In this document: positions 24,906 to 37,272 of the stretch, one piece after another
Layout: every line of letters starts with the position of its first letter
Position numbering within the stretch: the stretch's first letter is position 1
Assembly (NCBI GenBank): GCA_021432605.1
Contig: MU271151.1
Location: 186,001 to 250,000 of the forward strand
Length of the DNA: 64,000 nucleotides
Origin: Coniochaeta sp. PMI_546
Lineage: Eukaryota > Ascomycota > Sordariomycetes > Coniochaetales > Coniochaetaceae
Direction: 5' to 3'
The notes under the pieces: generated by a model
Seen by the model: only the letters and a program-made list of their open reading frames with translations
The model's database searches: none
Told to the model about the DNA's origin: nothing
Program-made: the position numbers and the translations under genes

Positions 24906-25680
24906 ATGAGCAGCAACAAATACATAAGCACGCCTCTTTTTGGCGGTGCCTTGGTGTGTGATCTACCGGACAAGTTTGCCGATGTCAGGTACGCGTGTTT
25001 CTCCAGCTGTCCTGCGATGTCTGCGGATGCACGAACAATGTCATGTCATCTGACTTGTGCGATGTTGTTTACAGCAAGCTTCGCGAGGTACCGGATAATC
25101 AAGAGGTGTGGATCGACAAGGACGGGTTCACCAGCATCATATTCGACATCACCGAGCGTGTCGGGCCAGCAGGAAGCGGGCTTGAAACCGACGGCAGGGC
25201 CCTGACCGTCCACTTGGAAGATCTGGTTGGCAGTGACATCGACACGGTCAAGGTGTGGAATACTACAGAGACACAGTTCACAAACCTCGAGTGCGTCAAT
25301 CTGCCATTTGCTGCCCCCAAGATATCCGAACCCATCATTACTGTCCAAGAGGGCCCAGGGCTAACACAATATGGAACCACAGTGAGGACTTACCGGCCTA
25401 CACCCTTATTGCCACTCAAACACCCAAGTCTAGCTCCAAGGAGAGTTCATCAGCACCTGACTTCACGGCTCTCATCCTAACCCTCCTTCGACTGGAGAAG
25501 GTGTCGACGGATGTTCTGATAACTATCAACGTGCCGCACATCAAGGGTGAGTACGACGAAGACGAGGTGGACCTTGCCCTGGGAAAGCAGGGCGAGTTGA
25601 TTGGGGATGCAGTGGAATATGCAGCAAAGATCTGGGAATCCTTCAAGATCAAGGACTGGAACCTGTTCAACGAGGTCTGA
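24906..25680 (+). CDS. mog1: Ran-binding protein Mog1
   Basis: Exons 24906..24988, 25075..25290 and 25383..25680 give 198 residues, the usual Mog1 size. Mog1 binds Ran/Gsp1 and promotes nucleotide release, supporting nuclear protein import. The start LFGGALVCDLPDKFADVS is the family hallmark (a hydrophobic strand, then D-LP-F-DVS). It is followed by REVPDNQEVWIDKDG, the conserved acidic surface that contacts Ran. Later come SIIFDITERV, AVEYAAKIWESFKIKDW at the C terminus and a strand pair LTLLRLEKVSTDVLITINVP. Both introns (86 and 92 bp) are set by restoring DVS/KLREVP and NLDEDLPAYTLI. The gene is divergent from the HIT gene and converges on the SprT metalloprotease, 290 bp away. Confidence 0.93.
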
Positions 25681-25970
25681 TGGGTTGTGGTTATGGGCAG
25701 GGAGGGTGTTGCTAGATATCTCGGCCGAAGCCCGACACCATGGCGCCCTTCCATCCCTGCCCCGGGGGCCAAAGGCCCTACTTTCTCCCTCTTTACGGTC
25801 TTTCATTTTCATGCACGGTGTTAAAGGTTTCAAATGATATCCCAACACGCGGCCGGTCCACCTCCACACCTAACGTGGTACCTAGTTGCCATCTTCTAGA
25901 GCTTTTTTTATCATTCAAACGTTATTCATACAGGGTATCGTGTTTTTGGTGTCATGCTGTTTGCCATCTC

Positions 25971-27841
25971 TCACCGTCCGTCCGCACCATCTAGATCCAA
26001 GTGCTCGATTGCGACAGCAACTTCCGCAACGCTTGACACCTCCTTCAAGGGCTTGTCCAAGGTCTTCGATGAGGCTTGAAGTGATGACCATCGATCCGCC
26101 ACCTGCTTCATGATCTCCTTCTGCGGGCTCTTTGGGTTCTCCTCTTTTAACAGCCTCATCTGCTCCTTCATGAACTTCTGGTACTCGCTAGGCTTCCTTG
26201 CAATTACCCTCGGGACCGGTCTTGTCTGCTTCAGCTGGCTCTTGCAGCTCCCGCACCGGTGGCGATCCGGGTTGATACTCTTCGAGTGCCGTTTGTATTC
26301 CATAGCGCAGCTAGTGCACTCCCAGACGTACTTAAAGTCGATGTCGTACGAGTGCTTCGTCGTCACCTCAATGCCACGGTCGCCGAACGTGCGTGAGCAC
26401 TGGGCTGCCCAGGCCTTGAATTCCTTGCCGTGCGGGTTGTTGGTGATACCACTCACCATAAAGTTGGCGAGGTGGCAGAACTCGTGAGCAATCACATTCA
26501 GCAGACGGTGCTCGTCATCAATAACCTTTTCTGCGAGCTCGATGGACGCATGGTGGCGGTACTTGACCGACGCTTCGCTTCCGTCTGGGTTCCTCGTCCG
26601 GACGGTCTCGCGCTTCCAGTTCGCGCGGCCGGCCGTGGTGTTCAGCTTGTTCGTCCATCTGAGTTTGATACCGCCTGTCGTCCCAGCCAGCTCCGATAAC
26701 CGATTGTGAGTGATGGCTTTATCCAGCTCTTCGAGGAAGGTCTGCGCAAGGCCGTGCTTGGCTGTTTCGAATGCCTTCCTTGCGTCACGGCCTGTACACG
26801 TTTTAATGGCTGCGCCTTTGTTTTTGGAACTGGCGCTTTGCTTGGCCGGGCTCTTGATGGCGTCCGGAAAGAGTTGCTTCTTCGGAGAATATTCGTCATT
26901 CCAGTCATCAACGAAGTCCTTGTCCCAGAACAAGTCGTTGGCAGGGTGATGGGGAGTTGTGGGAATCCTCGGAAGTTTCTTCGGCGAGACCAGGCCCAAA
27001 CGCCGCTTTGGAGGGGTTGAGGAGGGTGGCGTTTCTGGTCTCATACCGTATATCTCTGTCGCCTGGGACGCTGTTGAGGCCTGAGGATCGTCACTGTTTC
27101 TGTTAGTATGTCGTCAGTTCGAAATCGCGATAGCTTAGGCACTCACATGCGCAGGCGATTGATAGCCTCCACCAAGGCAGCCTCTGGGAGGATAGCCCCA
27201 GTAAGGCCTGATGAGGCCTTGGTATCGCTCCACCCCTTTCCTGATTTGTCCGCTATCATAGGCTGTTCTAACTTTCTGGGCGATGCTTTGCGCTGTGATA
27301 TAGTGCGTCCACGGCCGGGTACCTCTGAGTCCTTAGTTAAGGATGTAAATCTTGGCGGGTATTGCGTTCTAGGTCCGCCATCTGAATCGGTCGAGTCATA
27401 CAGGCCGAGGCTGACGGTATCGTGGAACACGGAAGAGTCGCCTGCTGATGCCTTGTCATCAAAGGCCACCTCGACTGCCGAAGGGTTTGCGTTCCATTGT
27501 TCGTCAGCATCGACAGCTGTGACCTGGACTGTGGGCTCCCTCTTCCTCGACTTGAGTTGTTGTGCCCTTTGCCGAGTTTTTGGTTTCGTGATCTCTACTG
27601 CAGACGGCGGTGTGTTGTGCTGGATTTGTGATTCTGCTGACTCTTGAGTCCAAGGTTTCAGGAGAACGTTGTCCGCTAAAGAAGTGAGTTTACGACGCCT
27701 GACAGAAGATGCTTCGCTGGACTTGGTCGAGGATCGTGCGGCAGGCATCTTCCCTTTTCGTGCTCGATGGACGAGAGTGTCCAGGTCTGGAAATTCATCG
27801 TTCTCGCTTCCGCTGTGGTCATCTGCCAACCTAGGCATCAT
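25971..27841 (-). CDS. SprT-like metalloprotease, GCNA/ACRC type
   Basis: Exons 27841..27147 and 27093..25971 give 605 residues. The first ~330 residues are disordered, acidic and Ser/Pro-rich, with hydrophobic-acidic patches (NDEFPDLDTLV) resembling SUMO-interacting motifs. The SprT domain follows: LLNVIAHEFCHLANF holds the zinc motif HEFCH at about 435-439, with the third ligand in NNPHGKEFKAWA. A zinc ribbon, CTSC...CGSC, comes next. The C terminus (SEYQKFMKEQMRLLKEENP...QVADRW) looks like an HMG-box. This order, disordered-SprT-zinc ribbon-HMG-like, matches the GCNA family, which acts on DNA-protein crosslinks. The intron's 3' end offers two in-frame acceptors six bases apart; the distal one fits the TACTAAC branch site better. 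A TTG-led extension upstream of the ATG was ignored. Confidence 0.87.
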
Positions 27842-28344
27842 TGGGGGCTGAGCGAAAACAATGTTGGTCAATGCCTACATGGCTTTCTCACGGGATGGTT
27901 GCTGGTATGATTGCCAGAACGTTTATTGATTTCGTTGGTTGCCCTGGACAACGTCCATCTCATCGACAAAGGCGCCGGGGCCGTACATTCCCTAACCTCC
28001 ATCTCATTGGCCAAGTCTTGTTCACAGTGCACGCGCACAGTACCCGCAAACAGTACCAGCTGGTATTACAAGGCGCCCGCCAGGTTGGTCTGCCCTGTTT
28101 GGCCCTGATATCAGAAGGGTGTGTCTCAGAAGCGTGTCAGCGTGGATGACAGGCCAGAATTGCTTGGTCATTCTACAAGCATCTGCAGCTACGAACTGGG
28201 CTCACCCTGATGGACGAACCTTTTGTTCTTCATGCCGACTATATCACCATCCGCACTTTGCATGATGACCCTAAAAGATCATTTAATTGAAGCCACAGAG
28301 GCTGCAGAGGCGGCTGATTGTGTGCTATATCTATGGCACTGGTG

Positions 28345-28362
28345 TACACGTGTACACGTGTA
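28345..28362. promoter_or_regulatory. 18-bp perfect palindrome TACACGTGTACACGTGTA
   Basis: Two CACGTG E-box cores inside one perfect 18-bp inverted repeat, between the SprT gene and FKS1. It is flanked by further TGT/TAG repeats. It could be a tandem bHLH site; no experimental link is visible. Confidence 0.5.
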
Positions 28363-28610
28363 GTGTAGTTGCAATCAAAGTGTTCACGATAAATTGCATG
28401 TGCGTCATAGACCAGTCTTGCGCTGTTCCTTGCATCGTCAAATCATTAGCTCTCCGCTTTCTACCTTTCCGCAACCGCGATACGCACATTGACAGCCACC
28501 AGACCACCAGTCGAATACGGCCTGTTTACGGGTGGGATTGACGATGAGCATGTGTTATCTTCGTATCGTTTTGGATTTTTCACCTGGACTGTATACATAA
28601 TAATCTATGG

Positions 28611-28630
28611 AAGGTACCTACCTACCTTTC
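28611..28630. repeat. AAGGTACCTACCTACCTT tract
   Basis: A short tract of the AAGGTA/TACCTT family in the FKS1 upstream region. Confidence 0.6.
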
Positions 28631-28999
28631 CTAGACGGCTGGCAAGAGTACGCTCAACGCTCCACCATTTAATGGTTATTTGCCCCCCGCCCCCCAAAAG
28701 CATTGCCAGAAATAGCACTCAGCACCCTCCTGGGCTCTGATCGGCACTGTCTGGGTAGTAGCGCGCAGTCTCCACCTGTTGCGTACCTTAAGGTACACTT
28801 AAGTAACAAGCTCTTCAGCATTAGTGTACTGTGAAGACGAGGAAACCACTTCACAGTGGGCAATTACACTTAAACGATCAACAGTAGACCAGATTCCCAG
28901 ATGTTCATTATTGTAACAAGCTGATTCCAATACATTACCTTGGTGCGCAGCGGTAAGTCTCTGCTACGCAGTACTTCATGAATAGTGTATACTCCACCT

Positions 29000-29011
29000 G
29001 TACACGTGTAC
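29000..29011. promoter_or_regulatory. GTACACGTGTAC palindrome
   Basis: A 12-bp perfect inverted repeat with a CACGTG core, identical in its central ten bases to the sites at 20,888 and 28,345. A direct repeat of CCTGTCGTGAG lies just downstream (about 29,018-29,040). Confidence 0.45.
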
Positions 29012-30249
29012 TGTCGCGCCTGTCGTGAGCCTGTCGTGAGTTGCTAATAATAAGCTGGAAATAGCTGTCCATCACACGAGCCTGGCCGAATGCATCTGTG
29101 TTGTATATACGTGTAGGCCAAGTGTCTCGTATGCCATTTGCCCCCAGGTTCGTTCTGACAACGTCAGAATGCCGCCCTTTGTCCATCTCCTCGTTCGGCC
29201 GCAGGGGCCGTTACATCCACCCTAGACTACACTTAAGTAAATGTAGCAACAGCCTCCGTAGCCGCAGATATCATCTCTTTTGATTCTCTACCGTGGTAAT
29301 GTGTAGCCCAATTACAATGAAGTTGAAAAGGTCTACGTCGTCATGGGTGCCGGGGTCACAGAAAGAGAAGAAGTCTAGCTGGCAGGCCGGGTACTTCGGA
29401 AATACACTGCGGGCCGTCAATTCGTGATCCAGCAGCTCAGGGGCAGAGGTGATCAAATAACGGTGGCGGAGCAAGATCAGGAAAGGTACGTACCCTCAAT
29501 GTCGGAGCTCATCCACGTACACGTACCTTAGTGTACACTGCTCTAGTACACAGCCGGCAGCGTCTCAGGCTGAACCAGTTACCGGCCGTTCTGTCAGTGT
29601 CCACCAGATACGCCGGAGACAAGCCTACACTTATTGCAACCAATTGAAATGCGATTTTGCCTCGGGCGATCTGATGATAGCGTGGCTGAAGAGTCGTTCC
29701 AAGTACCGCGTTCCGCACAGGGGGTCGGGGGTCCCCATCTCTTGAGGAAAAGCAGGATCTGATTCAAAGTCGGCAATGCCAATTCCCCAATTCTTGATAT
29801 CATCCCTGTTCTCTCGAGGTGTCACCACTAACCACTGTCACTACTGTCACCAGCGGTCTTGGTCCCGAGCAACACCAACCATTAACCAACGCTAGATTGA
29901 GGGAACTACTATGGTAGATGATGTTGCAGGTCGAGCGGAGTGTTGCAAACCCGCCACCCGTCTAATAACTTATCAACTTGAGGGAAAACCCTGAAGGATG
30001 TCAGGAGTTTGGGGCTCCGTGCACACTGTGTGGCCGGTAACGTGTCTGTTCAGAGTCAGTTGAAAGCCCGGATGGCGCAGCTGTGAGAATCTGAGACTGT
30101 GTGCTCTACCTCCACAGTCCACACTGTGCGCTCCCCCCACTTCGAAAGAGTCAAGTCAGGTACGAGGAGCAGATATGGGAACAGAGTACGGAATACTGGT
30201 ACACTAGAGCTACCAGTAAGGTATGCCTGAAAATAGGCTTGCAAGCAAA

Positions 30250-30287
30250 AGGTACCTTACTCACAGCACAGCACACAGTAAGGTAGT
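30250..30287. repeat. GGTACCTTAC / AGTAAGGTAG inverted tract
   Basis: AGGTACCTTACT and CAGTAAGGTAG flank a CACAGCACAGCACA run. The two arms are inverted copies, so a small hairpin could form. Confidence 0.5.
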
Positions 30288-31279
30288 TGTAGAGTGCCCT
30301 TGACGGACTGCCTTAGTGTACTGTAGCGCCGTGCTTTGAGTGGGGAGGGGGCCCGCCGCTTCTCCTGGCTTTTGGTGGTTCCCCTTCCTCTTTTTGCCAG
30401 GTTCTCCTTGGCTGCCAACCTTGCCATCCAGTTCCATCCTACCGTCCCGCTGTAACTGCGAAACGTAGCGTAGCGTTCCTTGCAGACTTTTGATTTCTCC
30501 TTTTTCCAAGGTTCTTCTCAACCATCTCCCTCTTTCTTGTTCTAGCTCGCTGCCCTTCACTCACGCTCGCTCTTCCTCCCTCGCTTCGTTTGTCTTCAAC
30601 TTCCCACCTTCCATTCGTTTGCGGAACATTGACCGGACGGAGGATCTCTCCTGGCTGCGTGGTTGTTGCCAGTCACGGTCAAAAAAGTGCCTGGCCTGAA
30701 GTTCGGCAGCCAACGTCAAATCAGGAGAACTCATATGAGACGTCTCCTCATCCGCTTGGACCAGCACGACCTGAGTCTCGATCTGAAAAAGGCCAGGAAC
30801 TACAAGAACGATCTTTGTCGGATTTGAAAGCCTGTTACTGGAAAGAACACCCTACTATCTGACTCAATTGGGCCGTTTGTCAAGCTGCGAGGTCGAAGTC
30901 AATTTTCTTGGCGGATCTCAAGCCATTATTTTGTCCGGACACTCAGCGGACCACCGGACAGGCTATCTCGCAATTCACGTCGCTTACTGGCGTGTTTCCC
31001 CGGTCACCACAACCTGACAACACACTCCGACGCATCCTAACATCAAAACAAGAAACACCCCTCCACTCTTCAGGAGCCACCACATTCCAACCAACTATCC
31101 CTCGTGTGGCCGGCCACAACTAACATAGCAACACCGTGGTCCTTTTTGCAGGCCCCCTCCTTATTACCTCTGGTTATCCATGAGATAGTGATCAGGTTGG
31201 TATCCGCATGCCCCCCGGTGTCATTTTGGTCGCTTCTTTTGATCTGACATTCTCTATTGAACAGGTCTTCGTTGTCAAG

Positions 31280-34200
31280 ATGTCGGGGTATCCTGCCCAG
31301 CAGCAGGACTACGATGATGGTTACGGCCACGGCGGCCACAACGGTCACAACGCGGCCAACACGGATTCCTACTATCAGGATGATCATCAACAGCAGTATT
31401 ATGACAACAATGGTTATGACGCTCATGGTGCACAGCACCCCGGTGCCGATGGTTACTATGACGAAGCGTGAGTTTCCTCCTTTCTGCCCCGTCTGTTGCA
31501 ACGAGGATGTGCTAACCTTTTTCCTGGACACAGCGGTTACTATAATGCCGATGCCAGCAACCCTTACCATCAAGATGGCGGTTACTATGAAGGCCACGAG
31601 CAGTACCAAGACGAGTACTACAATAACAACCACAATGGGGCTTATGACCAAGGATACGACCAAGACGGCTACCTTGCGAACAATCGCGCCCGGCGTGGGG
31701 GGTCGGAAGAGGACTCGGAGACCTTCAGCGATTTTACCATGAGGTCGGATATGGCCCGGGCGGCTGACATGGACTATTATGGTCGTGGCGACGAGCGTTA
31801 CAACAGTTACAATGACGGGCAGATGGGTGGCAGGGGGTATCGCCCTCCCTCGTCGCAGGTTTCCTACGGAGGGAACCGCTCGTCTGGCGCTTCGACCCCT
31901 AATTACGGCATGGACTACGGCAATGTTCTGCCTCCAGGTCAGCGCTCGCGCGAACCTTACCCTGCCTGGACCTCCGATGCTCAGATTCCTCTGTCCAAGG
32001 AAGAGATCGAGGACATTTTCCTGGATCTTGCTGGAAAATTTGGATTTCAACGTGACAGTATGCGCAACATGTACGACCATTTCATGACGCTTCTCGATTC
32101 GAGGGCTTCGCGAATGACCCCAAACCAGGCTTTGCTATCCCTTCACGCTGATTACATCGGCGGCGATAACGCTAATTATCGGAAGTGGTACTTCGCTGCC
32201 CACTTGGACATGGACGATGTTATCGGCTTCGCCAACATGAAGGGCAAAGGTCGTGCCCGCCGGACGCGGAAACAAAAAAAGCAGAAGAAAAATGAACCCC
32301 AGAACGAGTCGGAAGTCCTCGAGGATCTCGAGGGCGATGATTCCTTGGAAGCAGCCGAATTCCGCTGGAAGACTCGGATGAACAGGATGTCCCAGCACGA
32401 TCGTGTGAGGCAGATTGCCCTCTACCTCCTGTGCTGGGGTGAGGCAAATCAGGTTCGATTTATGCCTGAGTGCCTGTGCTTTATTTTCAAGTGCGCCGAC
32501 GACTATCTCAATTCCCCGGCGTGCCAGAACAGTGTTGAGCCTGTTGAGGAATTTACGTTCCTGAACAACATCATCACGCCGCTCTACCAATACATTCGGG
32601 ATCAGGGCTATGAGATTCTGGACGGAGTCTATGTTCGTCGTGAGAGAGACCACAACCAGATCATCGGCTATGACGACTGCAACCAGCTCTTCTGGTACCC
32701 AGAGGGCATCGAGCGCATCGTTCTTCAGGATAAGACCAAGTTGATCGATGTGCCGCCTGCCGAGCGCTATCTCATGCTCAAAGATGTGCATTGGAAGAAG
32801 TGCTTCTTCAAAACGTACAAAGAGACGCGCTCATGGCTCCATCTGTTGGTCAACTTCAACAGAATTTGGATCATCCATATCACCATCTACTGGTTTTACT
32901 CCGCAGCTAACTCTCCGACTTTGCTGGTGAAGAACTATGAACAGCAGGTCAACCAACCAGCTGCTACCTCCGCGCAATGGTCCCTCGTGGGCTTCGGAGG
33001 TGCCATCGCTGCTCTCATTCAGATCCTTGCGACGCTAGCCGAATGGGCTTACGTTCCTCGCAGGTGGGCTGGCGCTCAGCACTTGACGAAGCGCCTCCTG
33101 TTCCTAATCGTTATCTTCGTCATCAATGTTGGTCCCGGTGTCTATGTTTTCATGCCTGAGAAAAACGACGATGCCTTCGAGACGAAACAAAACAGCGCGG
33201 TCGCCAAGGCTTTGGGCATCGCGCAGTTCATCATCGCCCTGTTCACCTTCCTGTTCTTCTCGATCATGCCCCTGGGTGGCCTCTTCGGCAGCTACTTGAC
33301 GAAGAACTCGCGGAGATATGTGGCAAGCCAGACTTTCACAGCAAGCTACCCGCGCTTGCAAGGTGGCGATATGGCTCTGTCCTACGGGATATGGTTAGTG
33401 GTCTTCGGCGCGAAGTTTGGCGAGTCGTGGCTCGCCCTCTCCCTGTCGTTCCGTGACCCTATTCGCTATCTCTCCATCATGGACGTCAGCAGCTGCCTTG
33501 GCGATACCATCCTCAAGAGGTATCTGTGCCCGTATCAACCGCAGATTCTCCTCGGTTTGATGTATTTCGCCGACTTGATCTTCTTCTTCCTCGATACGTA
33601 CTTATGGTACGTGTTGATGAATACTGCCTTCTCCATTGCGAGGTCCTTCTATCTTGGTTCGTCTATCCTGACGCCCTGGCGAAATATCTTCTCGCGGTTG
33701 CCCAAGCGCATCTACTCCAAGGTCTTGGCGACCACAGACATGGAGATCAAGTACAAGCCCAAGGTACTGATCTCCCAGGTGTGGAACGCCGTCGTCATCT
33801 CCATGTATCGCGAGCATCTCTTGGGCATCGATCACGTTCAGAAGCTCTTGTACCATCAAGTCCCTTCGGAACAGGAGGGCAAGCGGACGTTGCGTGCGCC
33901 AACCTTCTTCGTCTCGCAGGAAGACCATTCGTTCAAGACAGAATTCTTCCCCGCTCATAGCGAGGCCGAGCGCAGGATATCGTTCTTTGCCCAGTCACTG
34001 GCAACTCCAATCCCCGAACCTGTACCAGTCGACAACATGCCTACCTTCACAGTTCTCATCCCCCACTACAGCGAGAAAATTCTTTTGTCACTGAGGGAGA
34101 TCATCCGTGAAGACGAGCCATACTCACGTGTCACTCTCCTGGAATACCTGAAGCAACTGCACCCGCATGAGTGGGATTGCTTTGTCAAAGACACCAAGAT

Positions 34201-37200
34201 CCTCGCGGATGAGACGTCGCAGTTCAATGGCGACCTCGAGAAGAATGAGAAAGACACTGCCAAGAGCAAGATTGATGACCTCCCATTCTACTGTATCGGC
34301 TTCAAATCATCTGCTCCAGAGTACACTCTTCGTACCCGTATCTGGGCGTCCCTTCGGTCTCAAACACTCTACCGTACAGTGTCTGGCTTCATGAACTACA
34401 GCCGTGCCATCAAACTTCTGTATCGCGTTGAGAACCCTGAAGTTGTGCAGATGTTTGGCGGTAATTCCGACAAACTTGAACGGGAGTTGGAGCGCATGGC
34501 CCGGCGGAAGTTCAAGCTTATCGTCTCAATGCAGCGTTATGCCAAGTTCAAGAAGGAGGAAATGGAAAACGCCGAGTTCCTGTTGCGTGCTTACCCCGAC
34601 CTCCAAATCGCCTACCTTGACGAAGAACCCCCACTGGCAGAAGGCGATGAACCGCGTCTGTACTCGGCCCTCGTTGACGGTCATTCGGAAATCATGGAGA
34701 ACGGCATGAGACGACCCAAGTTCCGCATCCAGCTCTCCGGTAACCCGGTGCTCGGCGACGGAAAGTCGGACAATCAGAATCACGCACTCATTTTCTACCG
34801 TGGAGAGTACATCCAGCTGATCGACGCCAACCAAGACAACTATCTCGAGGAGTGCCTCAAAATCCGCAGCGTCCTTGCCGAGTTCGAGGAGATGAAGACG
34901 GACACCATGTCTCCGTATACTCCTGGCGTCAAGAACAATATCAGGGCTCCTGTTGCTATTCTTGGTGCTCGCGAGTACATCTTCTCCGAAAATATCGGTA
35001 TTCTCGGTGATGTTGCTGCTGGAAAGGAACAAACCTTTGGAACCCTGTTCGCCAGAACTCTTGCTCAAATCGGTGGTAAGCTTCACTACGGTCATCCGGA
35101 TTTCCTCAACGGCATCTTCATGACGACGCGTGGTGGTGTCTCCAAGGCTCAAAAGGGTCTGCATTTGAACGAAGATATCTATGCCGGTATGAATGCGCTA
35201 TTGCGTGGTGGTCGCATCAAGCATTGCGAGTACTACCAATGCGGCAAAGGTCGTGATCTCGGTTTCGGTTCCATTCTCAACTTCACGACCAAGATTGGCA
35301 CTGGTATGGGGGAGCAGATGCTATCTCGAGAGTACTACTATCTCGGTACCCAGCTCCCGCTGGATCGGTTCTTATCCTTCTACTATGCTCATCCTGGATT
35401 CCATGTCAACAACATGTTCATCATGCTCTCGGTTCAGATGTTCATGATCGTCTTGGTCAACATGGGCGCTTTACGGCATGAGACAATCGCCTGCGACTAC
35501 AACCGCGACAAACCAATCACGGATCCCCTCTACCCGACAGGATGCCAGAACACGGACGCGCTCACTGACTGGGTCTACCGCTGTATCATTTCGATCTTCT
35601 TCGTGTTTTTCTTGTCCTTTGTGCCGCTGATTGTGCAAGAGGTGACTGAACGCGGTATCATTCGCGCCGCAACTCGATTCGCCAAACAGATCTGCTCCCT
35701 GTCGCCGTTTTTCGAGGTCTTTGTCTGCCAGATCTATGCCAACTCGGTACAACAGGACCTCGCCTTTGGCGGAGCGCGCTATATTGGAACTGGGCGTGGA
35801 TTCGCTACGGCCCGTATTCCCTTCGGTGTCCTGTACTCTCGGTTCGCGGGGCCGTCTATATACTTCGGTGCCCGTTTGGTGATGATGCTACTCTTCGCAA
35901 CTCTCACCATCTGGCAAGCGGCCCTCACCTACTTCTGGATTTCCATCCTCGCGTTGATCATATCTCCGTTCCTTTACAATCCGCATCAATTCGCCTGGAA
36001 CGACTTCTTCATCGACTACCGAGATTTCCTGCGATGGCTGTCGCGTGGCAATTCACGCTCTCACGCATCGTCATGGATTTCCTTCTGCCGTTTGTCTCGT
36101 ACGAGGATCACCGGTTACAAACGCAAGACCCTGGGCGACCCGTCAAGCAAGATGTCTGCTGACGTGCCTCGTGCCGCTATCACGAATCTCTTCTGGGGAG
36201 AAATCGTCGGCCCGCTCTTCCTGGTCGCCGTTACTCTTATCCCGTACTTGTTTATCAATGCCCAGACCGGTGTTGACGGGCCGCTCAGACATCTCAACCC
36301 AGATGCTAAGCCGACAGCGGCTCTGCTGAGACTCGCGATCGTGGCTTTTGCACCCATCGCAGTCAATGCGGGTGTCCTGGCAGGCACATTCGGAATGGCT
36401 TGTTGTATGGGCCCTCTCCTCAGCATGTGCTGCAAGAAGTTCGGCAGTGTCTTGGCCGCTATCGCCCACGGTGTTGCTGTGGTCATGATGCTTGCTTTCT
36501 TCGAGGTCATGTTCTTCCTGGAAGGCTTTGATTTCACAAAGACGCTCCTGGGAATGATTGCCGTGGTAGCCATTCAGAGATTTATCTTCAAGCTGATCAC
36601 CTCGCTGGCACTCACAAGAGAGTTCAAGACGGACGATGCGAACATTGCCTTCTGGACCGGCAAGTGGTACTCTATGGGGTGGCACTCGGTTTCTCAACCG
36701 GCGCGTGAGTTCCTGTGCAAAATCACCGAGCTCTCCATGTTCGCAGCGGACTTCATCCTCGGTCACATCCTGCTCTTTATGATGCTTCCGGTCATCATTA
36801 TTCCGCAGGTTGACAAAGTGCACTCCATGATGCTCTTTTGGCTTCGTCCCAGGTATGTAATGCGATCATGCCCCTGACTGTCAAGTTGTAGTGACCATCT
36901 TGCTAACACATGTACCGCAGTCGCCAGATCCGACCGCCGATCTACTCGACGAAACAATCCAAGCTGAGACGGAAGCGAGTCTTTCGATATGCCGCCCTTT
37001 ACTTCATCATGCTTGTTGTCTTCCTCGCCCTTATTATCGGTCCGCTCGTTGCCGGCAAACAGATACCGGCTTCGGCATTTGATGCATTGAAGAAGTATGA
37101 TCTTGTGCAGCCCACTGGCCTGGTAAACGATGACACCAAGGGAAGCTCAGAGACCGGCACTGGAGCCACAGATTATTCCGGATGGGGCACGCGCACAAGG

Positions 37201-37272
37201 ACTTCGACAACTTCCGCGGCGGAGGCTGCGGTTACAACGTCGGCAGGTGCGGCTAAAATCCGCTTATTTTAA
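31280..37272 (+). CDS. FKS1: 1,3-beta-glucan synthase catalytic subunit (GT48)
   Basis: Exons 31280..31467, 31534..36852 and 36921..37272 give 1952 residues, normal for filamentous-fungal FKS1. The plasma-membrane enzyme makes the main cell-wall glucan from UDP-glucose and is the echinocandin target. The N terminus ([19 protein letters not shown]) is Tyr/Asp/Gly-rich and disordered. An FKS1 N-terminal domain follows ([20 protein letters not shown]), then about six membrane helices. Next is the large cytosolic GT48 domain, with [36 protein letters not shown] and [13 protein letters not shown]-terminal helices end in an exon with a basic [13 protein letters not shown] stretch and one last helix. 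The resistance hot spot 1 reads ALSLSFRDP with Ala697 where Phe is usual. A frame 72 bases upstream of the chosen ATG is ignored because homologues start at MSGYP. Confidence 0.96.

Larger units (their letters stand above)
27842..31279. promoter_or_regulatory. Long 3.4-kb divergent intergenic region upstream of FKS1
   Basis: The longest gene-free stretch in the gene-rich part. It contains TACACGTGTA palindromes (28,345-28,362 and 29,000-29,011), AAGGTA/TACCTT tracts (28,611-28,630, 28,784-28,803, 30,250-30,287) and two TACACTTAAGTAA boxes (about 28,793 and 29,228). A long C/T-rich tract at 30,480-30,610 is a likely transcription-start region for FKS1. A GT-AG pair ending GAACAG at 31,264 may bound a 5' UTR intron. 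Some minus-strand frames at 28.9-29.83 kb read somewhat like coding relics but none is identifiable. Such a long upstream region suits a heavily regulated cell-wall gene. Confidence 0.5.

Noticed and set aside
30060-30140. tRNA-like stretch GCCCGGATGGCGCAGC
   Set aside because: It resembles an A box, but there is no B box (GGTTCGA-type) or acceptor-stem partner in the next 100 bases, so no cloverleaf can be built.
31208-31279. In-frame upstream extension of FKS1
   Set aside because: The extra 24 codons are not like any FKS1 N terminus. The chosen MSGYP start matches the family, and a splice-acceptor-like GAACAG lies inside the extension.
31070-32791. Minus-strand frames of 336 and 218 codons opposite FKS1
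   Set aside because: Antisense shadows of the Tyr/Asp-rich and N-terminal FKS1 coding sequence (poly-Val/Ile composition).
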